Positions 1 to 4,991 of a stretch of DNA of 6,137 bases are shown one piece after another; position 1 is the first letter of the stretch, and each line of letters opens with the position of its first letter. A model generated the notes under the pieces. It did no database searches and was not told the DNA's origin. It saw only the letters and a program-made list of their open reading frames with translations. Source of the DNA: Oscillospiraceae bacterium (lineage in GTDB: Bacteria; Bacillota; Clostridia; Oscillospirales; Acutalibacteraceae). The DNA is taken from the NCBI GenBank assembly GCA_902795765.1, contig CADBMQ010000184.1, positions 1 through 6,137 of the forward strand. The letters run 5' to 3'. Position numbers and translations under genes: made by a program.

Positions 1-401
1 ATTGCGTGGAGTTGTATGACGCGTACGATATTTTGTCCGAAAACTGCGAAAAGTATGGTTGCAATGCAATTCGTGCAGACGCACTCGAATACGATTTGTC
101 GGGGTATGACATCATAACTTGCAATCCGCCATATATTGCAGAGAGCGAACGAAAAACATTGTCACTCGAAGTTTTGAAAGAGCCCGAAACTGCCTTGTTC
201 GCAGAAGATGACGGACTGTATTTTTATAAAAAGATTGCAAAAAAGCCTAAGTCGGGCAGTTTTATTGTGTTCGAAATCGGCTATAAGCAGGCAGATGCCG
301 TAAGCGAAATCTTAAAAATAAATAATTACGAAAATATCACTGTTCACTATGACTTGTGTGGTAATGCACGAGCGGTGACAGGTTTGAGAAAGGTTGATTA
401 A
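1..401 (+). CDS. prmC: Peptide chain release factor N5-glutamine methyltransferase, C-terminal part (5' truncated)
   Basis: This is the C-terminal ~132 residues of a class I SAM-dependent methyltransferase; the reading frame is open at the left edge (first full codon at 3), so the N-terminal helical domain and the first SAM-binding motif lie outside the window. PrmC (HemK) methylates the glutamine of the GGQ motif in release factors RF1 and RF2 in the cytoplasm. The visible evidence is the catalytic NPPYI motif (bases about 123-137), which binds the substrate glutamine side chain. It is followed by the family pattern [20 protein letters not shown], then a FEIGY strand and a C-terminal [13 protein letters not shown] segment resembling the usual DLAGRDRVV ending. 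Between FYKKIA and FEIG it is about four residues shorter than I expect for the family. It ends 1 nt before the recA ATG, suggesting a shared transcript. A different N6/N5 methyltransferase with NPPY is possible but the C-terminal pattern favours PrmC. Confidence 0.87.
   Translation, partial: CVELYDAYDILSENCEKYGCNAIRADALEYDLSGYDIITCNPPYIAESERKTLSLEVLKEPETALFAEDDGLYFYKKIAKKPKSGSFIVFEIGYKQADAVSEILKINNYENITVHYDLCGNARAVTGLRKVD
386..393 (+). promoter_or_regulatory. Ribosome binding site that sets the recA start
   Basis: The purine-rich GAGAAAGG lies 9 nt before the ATG at 403, inside the last codons of prmC. This supports ATG 403 rather than the in-frame TTG at 394, which directly abuts the site and would add only three non-conserved residues. 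Confidence 0.6.
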
Positions 402-402
402 A

Positions 403-1539
403 ATGGCAGATAAACAGCAGGAAGCAAGACAGAAAGCGCTTGAAACAGCACTTTCTAACATTGAAAAACAGTTTGGTAAAGGCGCAGTAATGCGTCTTGG
501 CGAAAACTCGGCAATGAATGTCGAGGCTATCTCGACAGGTTCTTTGTCGCTCGACTTGGCACTCGGTATAGGTGGTGTGCCGAAGGGCAGAATTATCGAA
601 ATATACGGCCCCGAATCTTCAGGTAAAACAACACTCGCACTTCACGTTGTTGCGTCTTCGCAGAAGAATGGCGGAACTGCCGCATTTATCGACGTTGAAC
701 ACGCACTCGACCCTGAATATTCGGCAGCACTTGGTGTTGACATCGACTCATTGCTCGTGTCGCAACCTGACACGGGCGAACAGGCTCTCGAAATCTGCGA
801 AGCACTCGTTCGCTCAAATGCGGTTGATGTTGTCGTAGTTGACTCGGTAGCGGCTCTCGTTCCTCGTTCGGAACTTGAAGGTATGATGGGCGACTCGCAT
901 GTTGGTCAACACGCAAGACTTATGTCACAAGCACTTCGTAAGTTGACTGCTTGTATCTCGAAGTCAAATTGCGCAGTAATTTTCATCAACCAGTTGCGTG
1001 AGAAAATCGGTGTTGTATATGGCAACCCCGAAGTTACAACAGGTGGTAGAGCGCTCAAATTCTACGCATCAGTTCGTATTGATGTTCGCCGTGTTGAAAC
1101 ACTCAAAGCACAAGGTGAAATGGTTGGCTCACACACTCGTGCAAAGGTTGTTAAAAACAAAGTTGCACCGCCGTTCAAAGAGGCAGAGTTCGATATTATG
1201 TATGGCGAAGGTATTTCGCACGAAGGCGAACTTATCGACCTTGGTGTAAAGGCGGAAATCGTTCAAAAAAGCGGTGCTTGGTTCTCATATAATGGACAAA
1301 AAATCGGTCAAGGTAGAGATAATGCAAAAATGTATCTCTATCAGCACCCTGAAATTGCAGAGGAAATCGAGAAGAAGATTTTTGAAAACCGTGACAAAAT
1401 CATAGTTCCACGCAAAACAAAAATGCTTCCGAAAGCACCTGTTGCAGTTGAAACAGAAACAAAGGCAGAAGAAACAACCGAGAAAAAATCGGCTCCGAAA
1501 ATGCCGAAAATCGACATTGATATTGCTGTTGAGGACTGA
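403..1539 (+). CDS. recA: Recombinase RecA
   Basis: A full-length RecA of 378 residues. RecA forms ATP-dependent filaments on single-stranded DNA, catalyses homologous pairing and strand exchange, and acts as co-protease for LexA self-cleavage in SOS-competent bacteria. All core motifs are present: the N-terminal polymerisation helix (1-33), Walker [10 protein letters not shown] (69-77, K75), catalytic glutamate E99 in [10 protein letters not shown], Walker [11 protein letters not shown] (143-152, D147), and Q197 in [10 protein letters not shown] at the start of DNA-binding loop L2, followed by [16 protein letters not shown]. The C-terminal domain is normal. The tail from about residue 345 is low-complexity and rich in Lys, Glu and Thr, ending acidic (IDIDIAVED), which makes the protein about 25 residues longer than E. 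coli RecA; acidic tails are known to modulate filament activity. The start was chosen from the ribosome site and family alignment. It follows prmC after 1 nt and overlaps recX by 1 nt. No SOS box is seen upstream. Confidence 0.98.
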   Translation: MADKQQEARQKALETALSNIEKQFGKGAVMRLGENSAMNVEAISTGSLSLDLALGIGGVPKGRIIEIYGPESSGKTTLALHVVASSQKNGGTAAFIDVEHALDPEYSAALGVDIDSLLVSQPDTGEQALEICEALVRSNAVDVVVVDSVAALVPRSELEGMMGDSHVGQHARLMSQALRKLTACISKSNCAVIFINQLREKIGVVYGNPEVTTGGRALKFYASVRIDVRRVETLKAQGEMVGSHTRAKVVKNKVAPPFKEAEFDIMYGEGISHEGELIDLGVKAEIVQKSGAWFSYNGQKIGQGRDNAKMYLYQHPEIAEEIEKKIFENRDKIIVPRKTKMLPKAPVAVETETKAEETTEKKSAPKMPKIDIDIAVED

Positions 1540-2150
1540 TGATTATACTCGAAGTAAAACCTGCACGAAAGCATAGGTATCTACTTGTGCTTGATGAGTG
1601 CGAGATGCTTTTGGACTCCGAAACGGTCGAGCAACACAAACTCAAAGCAGGAGTGAAACTCACGCACGAGCAACTCGAAAAGTTGAAACTCCATTCAAAT
1701 TGCATTCGTGCGCTCTCAAAAGGCTCATGGCTACTTGGACAAAGGGACTATTCGTGCAAGGGACTGCGTGATAAGTTGTTGCCCGACTTTGGCGAGTATG
1801 CCTCGGATTATGCGATCGGTCAACTCGAAAGTGTCGGCGCATTAAATGACGAGCGCTATGCAAATTTGATGGCAGAATATTACGCAGAGTATAAAAATCT
1901 TTCAAGAAAAGCAATAGTTCAAGAACTATATAAAAAAGGAATTTCCCGAGCTACGGCTCAGACCGCAGCAGAAAATCTCGAATACGACCATACCGATGCG
2001 ATTGTGCGAATAATCAGCGTAAAATATCGTGGGTATGCGACTGACGAGAAAATTAAAAGAAGAATGATAGCGGCACTTCAACGAAAAGGATTTACATTTC
2101 GTGAGATAAACGCCGCAATAGACCAAATCAACGAGGAGAACGGATATTAA
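1539..2150 (+). CDS. recX: Regulatory protein RecX
   Basis: A 203-residue RecX, a small helical protein that binds RecA filaments and limits their extension. The N-terminal ~50 residues (IILEVKPARKHRYLLVLDE...) form the beta-rich extension usual in Firmicute RecX. From about residue 58 come the repeated three-helix modules, marked by ALSKGSWLLGQRDYSCKGL (58-76), QLESVGALNDERYANLMAEY (94-113), a LSRKAIVQELYKKGIS stretch and a final KIKRRMIAALQRKGFTFREI module. Length and order match the family. The ATG shares its A with the recA stop (TGATG), so translation is probably coupled; GAGG in the last recA codons lies only 4 nt upstream, which fits coupling better than strong independent initiation. 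Adjacency to recA is the classical arrangement and strengthens the call. Confidence 0.92.
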   Translation: MIILEVKPARKHRYLLVLDECEMLLDSETVEQHKLKAGVKLTHEQLEKLKLHSNCIRALSKGSWLLGQRDYSCKGLRDKLLPDFGEYASDYAIGQLESVGALNDERYANLMAEYYAEYKNLSRKAIVQELYKKGISRATAQTAAENLEYDHTDAIVRIISVKYRGYATDEKIKRRMIAALQRKGFTFREINAAIDQINEENGY

Positions 2151-3494
2151 ATGGCATATAAAATTGGAATGGTGTCGCTTGGATGCCCAAAAAATCAGGT
2201 AGATGCCGAAATAATGCTTGCGTCGCTTGTGGCAGACGGATTTGAGCTTACAAATGACGACCAAAAGGCAGACGCAATTATTGTTAATACCTGTGGTTTT
2301 ATCGAGGATGCAAAACGAGAGGCAATTGACAACATTTTGGAGGTTGCCGAGCTCAAAAAGACGGGCAAGCTCAAAGCACTCATCGTTTCGGGTTGCTTGG
2401 CACAACGTTATAAGGACGATATGCGCCGTGACATTCCCGAAATTGATGCGATTGTTACACTCGGACAAAATGGCGAAATTGCAAGAATTGTTCGTGATGC
2501 AATAAATGCGAAAGAGAACAAACCGCTTATGTTCGAGGCAGAACTCGGTTGTTTGCCGATAAACGGCGACCGACTTTTGACAACTCCATCATATACTGCA
2601 TACTTGAAAATCGCAGAAGGTTGCGACAACTGTTGCACCTATTGTGCCATTCCGATGATTAGAGGAAGATTTCGTTCTCGTGAAATAGACGATATTGTCA
2701 ATGAGGCTCATGGACTTGCACAGTCGGGTGTCAAGGAATTGACTGTTGTTGCGCAGGATACAACTCGCTATGGCGAAGATATTTACGGCAAACAGTCATT
2801 GCCCGAATTGCTTGATAAGCTCTGTGAAATTGACGGTATCGAGTGGATTAGAGTGCTTTATACATATCCCGAGCGAATTAACGACGAATTGCTCGATTGC
2901 ATTGCAAAGCAGAGCAAAATTTGCAAATATCTCGACATTCCGATACAACACGCAGCAGACGGTGTGTTGAAGAGAATGAACCGCAAATCGACAAATGCTG
3001 AACTTCGTGAACTCATAACAAAAATTCGCAATCGCATTCCGAATATGGTAATCCGTACCACGATGATAGTAGGATTTCCTGGCGAAACTGATGAGGACTT
3101 CACCGAGTTGTGCGAGTTCGTTCAATGGGCAAGATTTGACCGACTCGGTTGCTTCACATACTCGCCTGAGGACGGAACGATTGCGGCAGAAATGCCCGAC
3201 CAAATCGAACCCGACATAAAAGAGCGTCGTTACGAAGTTTTGATGGCAGAGCAGTCGGTTATATCCGAGGAGATTGCCGCAAAGAAACTCGAAAAATTAA
3301 TAAAAGTGCTTGTCGAGGGTTATGATAGTCTTAATAAGTGCTGTTACGGCAGAAGCGAGTCGGACGCACCCGACATTGACGGTAAGGTGTTCTTCACGGC
3401 AGCGAAAAAGCCGAAAGAGGGAGAATTTGTGACAGTCAAAGTCACAGACACTATTGAGTATGATTTAATCGGCGAATTGGAAAGGGTGGACTAA
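2151..3494 (+). CDS. rimO: Ribosomal protein uS12 methylthiotransferase RimO
   Basis: A complete 447-residue radical SAM methylthiotransferase. RimO adds a methylthio group to the conserved aspartate of ribosomal protein S12 (Asp88/89 in E. coli numbering). Domains in order: an N-terminal MTTase domain with three iron-sulfur ligands C12 (SLGCPKNQVD), C48 (NTCGFI) and C82 (VSGCLAQRY); a radical SAM core with CxxxCxxC at C158, C162, C165 in AEGCDNCCTYCAIP, followed by RGRFRSR; and a C-terminal TRAM domain from about residue 375 (KVLVEGYDS... to the end) that contacts substrate. The CPKNQVD signature and the CAIPMIRGRFRSR segment separate RimO from the tRNA enzyme MiaB, which usually has LGCQMN and FCxVPYxRG. 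It starts directly after the recX stop, with GAGGAG at 2133-2138, 12 nt upstream, rather far but usable. Confidence 0.96.
   Translation: MAYKIGMVSLGCPKNQVDAEIMLASLVADGFELTNDDQKADAIIVNTCGFIEDAKREAIDNILEVAELKKTGKLKALIVSGCLAQRYKDDMRRDIPEIDAIVTLGQNGEIARIVRDAINAKENKPLMFEAELGCLPINGDRLLTTPSYTAYLKIAEGCDNCCTYCAIPMIRGRFRSREIDDIVNEAHGLAQSGVKELTVVAQDTTRYGEDIYGKQSLPELLDKLCEIDGIEWIRVLYTYPERINDELLDCIAKQSKICKYLDIPIQHAADGVLKRMNRKSTNAELRELITKIRNRIPNMVIRTTMIVGFPGETDEDFTELCEFVQWARFDRLGCFTYSPEDGTIAAEMPDQIEPDIKERRYEVLMAEQSVISEEIAAKKLEKLIKVLVEGYDSLNKCCYGRSESDAPDIDGKVFFTAAKKPKEGEFVTVKVTDTIEYDLIGELERVD
3481..3486 (+). promoter_or_regulatory. Ribosome binding site that decides the TTG start of pgsA
   Basis: AAAGGG (continuing into TGGA) sits 9 nt before TTG 3496, within the last codons of rimO. 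The next in-frame ATG is codon 22, inside the first membrane helix, and would remove the conserved NIPNKLTIFR start of the family. TTG is therefore the supported start. Confidence 0.65.
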
Positions 3495-3495
3495 A

Positions 3496-4071
3496 TTGAA
3501 TATTCCAAATAAACTGACGATATTCAGGGTAATACTTGCCCCTGCTTTACTTGCAGTAATGTTGTTGAAATTTCAGCACAATATGGCAGTCGCACTTGCA
3601 ATTTTTATTGTTGCGTCGATAACCGACTTTCTTGACGGCCAACTTGCTCGTCGAAACAATATGGTAACAACATTCGGTAAGTTTTTAGACCCGATTGCAG
3701 ACAAACTTTTGGTTTTCGCCGCAATGATGGGCTTGGCTGCAAGATTTTGCGTCAAGGGCATTGCGTGGGTAATATTCATTATGATTACCCGTGAGTTGCT
3801 TGTTGCGTCGGCAAGAATGCTTGCGGCGGCAGATGGCAACGTAATTTCTGCCGATATTTGGGGCAAACTCAAAACTGTTGCACAAATGGTTGCAGTTGTC
3901 GCAGTAATAACTTTTGAAGAACTCAAAACAATCTTCGAACTCACAAAAAGTGTAACAGACACGTTTTATCTTGTCGGCACAATTCTTATGTGGATAACTG
4001 CTGTTTTGACAATTTTCTCGGGTATAAATTACCTTATGGCTTGTCGCAGATATATAATGAAATCGAAATAA
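3496..4071 (+). CDS. pgsA: CDP-diacylglycerol--glycerol-3-phosphate 3-phosphatidyltransferase
   Basis: A 191-residue integral membrane enzyme of the CDP-alcohol phosphatidyltransferase family. PgsA joins CDP-diacylglycerol and glycerol-3-phosphate to give phosphatidylglycerophosphate, the committed precursor of phosphatidylglycerol and cardiolipin, at the cytoplasmic membrane. The family signature DGxxAR(x8)GxxxDxxxD is complete: D47 G48, A51 R52, G61, D65 and D69, with D44 just before it; these aspartates bind the metal ions. The N-terminus NIPNKLTIFRVILAP is typical of PgsA. Hydrophobic segments are seen at about 9-25, 30-43, 71-100, 125-142 and 155-180, consistent with the six-helix fold, and the C-terminus is basic (CRRYIMKSK). 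The start is TTG with a good ribosome site; it begins 1 nt after the rimO stop. Other CDP-alcohol transferases share the motif, but the N-terminus and length favour PgsA. Confidence 0.93.
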   Translation: MNIPNKLTIFRVILAPALLAVMLLKFQHNMAVALAIFIVASITDFLDGQLARRNNMVTTFGKFLDPIADKLLVFAAMMGLAARFCVKGIAWVIFIMITRELLVASARMLAAADGNVISADIWGKLKTVAQMVAVVAVITFEELKTIFELTKSVTDTFYLVGTILMWITAVLTIFSGINYLMACRRYIMKSK

Positions 4072-4078
4072 AAATGTG

Positions 4079-4107
4079 TGGACATAACACGTTTGGTGTG
4101 ATATAAT
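4079..4107 (+). promoter_or_regulatory. Sigma-A-type promoter of the cysE-cysS operon
   Basis: TGGACA at 4079-4084 (one mismatch to TTGACA) and a perfect TATAAT at 4102-4107 are separated by exactly 17 nt. TGA directly before the -10 (4099-4101) makes it an extended -10. Transcription would start near 4113-4115, just before Stem I of the T-box leader. The -35 begins 7 nt after the pgsA stop. A 6/7 inverted repeat fills the spacer (see findings). The call rests on sequence match and position only. Confidence 0.82.
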
Positions 4108-4204
4108 ATTAGAAAAGGCGTATGCGGGAGAAGTAGTGAGTAAATCGGCTTTCAGAGAGTGCTGTCGAGGCTGAAAACAGCATAGCAGATGATGACTTGT
4201 GAAA

Positions 4205-4207
4205 TGC
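4205..4207 (+). promoter_or_regulatory. T-box specifier triplet TGC (cysteine codon)
   Basis: The triplet lies on the 3' side of the Stem I internal loop, between the ACTT (4195-4198) and CCCG (4209-4212) helix strands, preceded by GAA and followed by A, as usual in specifier loops. It would pair with the GCA anticodon of tRNA-Cys. Other registers (AAT Asn, ATG Met, GCA Ala) do not fit the downstream genes. Confidence 0.88.
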
Positions 4208-4285
4208 ACCCGACAGTCTGTGGCAGGAAAGAAAACGAGTATTGCCACACGGCAGACTCCGTTATCGGTCGTTTGAGTTATAAAC

Positions 4286-4312
4286 AGGAGTGGAACCGCG
4301 TACTTCGCCTCC
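4286..4312 (+). promoter_or_regulatory. T-box antiterminator
   Basis: Helix A1 forms from GGAG 4287-4290 with CTCC 4309-4312. A 7-nt bulge TGGAACC (4291-4297) carries the tRNA acceptor-binding bases. Helix A2 forms from GCG 4298-4300 with CGC 4306-4308 around a 5-nt loop. The 3' strand (4308-4312) is also the 5' strand of the terminator, so the two structures exclude each other, as the mechanism requires. Confidence 0.9.
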
Positions 4313-4340
4313 GATGGGATTGCCCCGTCGGAGGTTTTTT
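4308..4340 (+). terminator. Intrinsic terminator controlled by the T-box
   Basis: CCTCCGATGGG (4308-4318) pairs with CCCGTCGGAGG (4324-4334) to make an 11-bp stem with one G-U wobble and a 5-nt loop (4319-4323), followed by six T (4335-4340) and then GTTTTG. It should stop transcription when tRNA-Cys is charged, and it is the only terminator seen in the window. Confidence 0.95.
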
Positions 4341-4345
4341 GTTTT

Positions 4346-4352
4346 GAAAGGG
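4346..4352 (+). promoter_or_regulatory. Ribosome binding site of cysE
   Basis: GAAAGGG lies 8 nt before ATG 4361 and just downstream of the terminator T tract, so it is transcribed only when the T-box allows read-through. Confidence 0.7.
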
Positions 4353-4360
4353 ATAATTTT

Positions 4361-4990
4361 ATGTTTGATAAAATAAAAGAGGATATTAAGACTGTCAAGT
4401 TGCGTGACCCTGCGGCACGTTCCTCGATAGAAATTTTGCTTTTATATCCGGGACTGAGTGCGATAAGACGTCATAGACGTGCGGCATTTTTCCAACGACA
4501 CGGTTGGAAATTTATAGCGAGATGGATTTCGCAAAGATGCGTTAAAAAAACAGGAATTGAAATCCACCCGGGCGCAACAATCGGTAAAAGACTTTTCATC
4601 GACCATGGTGTTGGCGTCGTAATCGGCGAAACCGCAGAAATTGGCGATGATGTGACTATATACCAAGGTGTAACGCTCGGTGGTACAGGTAAAGATACGG
4701 GCAAACGTCACCCGACAATCGGCAACGGAGTGCTTATTGGCGCAGGTGCCAAAGTGCTAGGCCCGTTCAAGGTTGGCGACAATTCTCGAATTGCGGCGGG
4801 CGCAGTTGTGCTTGAAGAAGTCCCCGAAAACTGTACGGCAGTCGGCGTACCGGCTCATATTGTCAAGAGAGACGGAGTTCGTGTCAACAATGACCTCGAC
4901 CAAATTCACATTCCCGACCCGATTTCGCAGAAACTCTGCGAGTTGGAGCATCGCATACACGAATTAGAAAACACGAAAAAGGAGAATTAA
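4361..4990 (+). CDS. cysE: Serine O-acetyltransferase
   Basis: A 209-residue cytoplasmic enzyme that transfers acetyl from acetyl-CoA to L-serine, giving O-acetylserine, the carbon acceptor for sulfide in cysteine synthesis. The N-terminal helical part is short (about 60 residues, DPAARSSIEILLLYPG...), as in the compact Firmicute form; E. coli CysE is 273 residues. From GIEIHPGATIG (65-75) runs the left-handed beta-helix built of hexapeptide repeats, with IDHGVGVVIGETAEIG (80-95), QGVTLGGTGK (102-111), KRHPTIG (115-121), LIGAGAKVLG and VGVPAHIV. By alignment to E. coli, H82 corresponds to catalytic H158, and E67 replaces D143, a common substitution. The C-terminal ~35 residues form a charged helix-like tail; feedback inhibition by cysteine acts through this region in the family, but it cannot be judged here. 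Control is by the upstream T-box; cysS follows after 1 nt. Confidence 0.96.
   Translation: MFDKIKEDIKTVKLRDPAARSSIEILLLYPGLSAIRRHRRAAFFQRHGWKFIARWISQRCVKKTGIEIHPGATIGKRLFIDHGVGVVIGETAEIGDDVTIYQGVTLGGTGKDTGKRHPTIGNGVLIGAGAKVLGPFKVGDNSRIAAGAVVLEEVPENCTAVGVPAHIVKRDGVRVNNDLDQIHIPDPISQKLCELEHRIHELENTKKEN
4979..4984 (+). promoter_or_regulatory. Ribosome binding site of cysS
   Basis: AAGGAG lies 7 nt before ATG 4992, inside the last codons of cysE. It is one of the strongest ribosome sites in the window and fixes the cysS start. Confidence 0.75.
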
Positions 4991-4991
4991 A

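Larger units (their letters stand above)
4114..4340 (+). promoter_or_regulatory. T-box riboswitch leader, cysteine-specific (senses tRNA-Cys)
   Basis: T-box leaders bind a tRNA: charged tRNA lets a terminator form, uncharged tRNA stabilises an antiterminator. Stem I can be traced by pairing: the base CGGG 4125-4128 with CCCG 4209-4212; a lower helix AAGT 4131-4134 with ACTT 4195-4198; a middle helix ATCgGCT 4144-4150 with AGCaGAT 4184-4190; a bulge carrying the conserved AGAGAG (4154-4159); and a distal helix TGCTGT 4160-4165 with ACAGCA 4177-4182 closing an 11-nt loop. The specifier side reads GAAATGCACC, giving TGC (Cys) at 4205-4207. A Stem II-like hairpin follows (TGTGGCA 4219-4225 with TGCCACA 4243-4249). 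The T-box AGGAGTGGAACCGCG is at 4286-4300. Its TGGA (4291-4294) would pair with the 3' end UCCA of tRNA-Cys. The downstream genes cysE and cysS fit the specificity. Leader boundaries are approximate. Confidence 0.95.

Noticed and set aside
146..160. CGAACGAAAAACATT as a possible LexA (SOS) box upstream of recA.
   Set aside because: Only the left half matches; the right half lacks GTTCG, and it lies within prmC coding sequence about 245 nt from recA.
394..402. Upstream in-frame TTG as recA start, adding MIK.
   Set aside because: It overlaps the prmC end and directly abuts the AAAGG site; ATG 403 has proper spacing and the canonical MADKQ-type N-terminus.
1926..2468. A 180-codon open frame on the minus strand opposite recX and rimO.
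   Set aside because: Antisense to two well-supported genes, cysteine-rich low-similarity translation, no start context of note.
2796..3203. A 135-codon minus-strand frame inside rimO.
   Set aside because: Entirely opposite the radical SAM and linker coding sequence of rimO, with no independent support.
3685..4398. A 237-codon open frame on the minus strand covering part of pgsA, the T-box leader and the cysE start.
   Set aside because: It runs antisense to a clear PgsA and a base-paired T-box, and its translation has no recognisable domain; it is a shadow frame.
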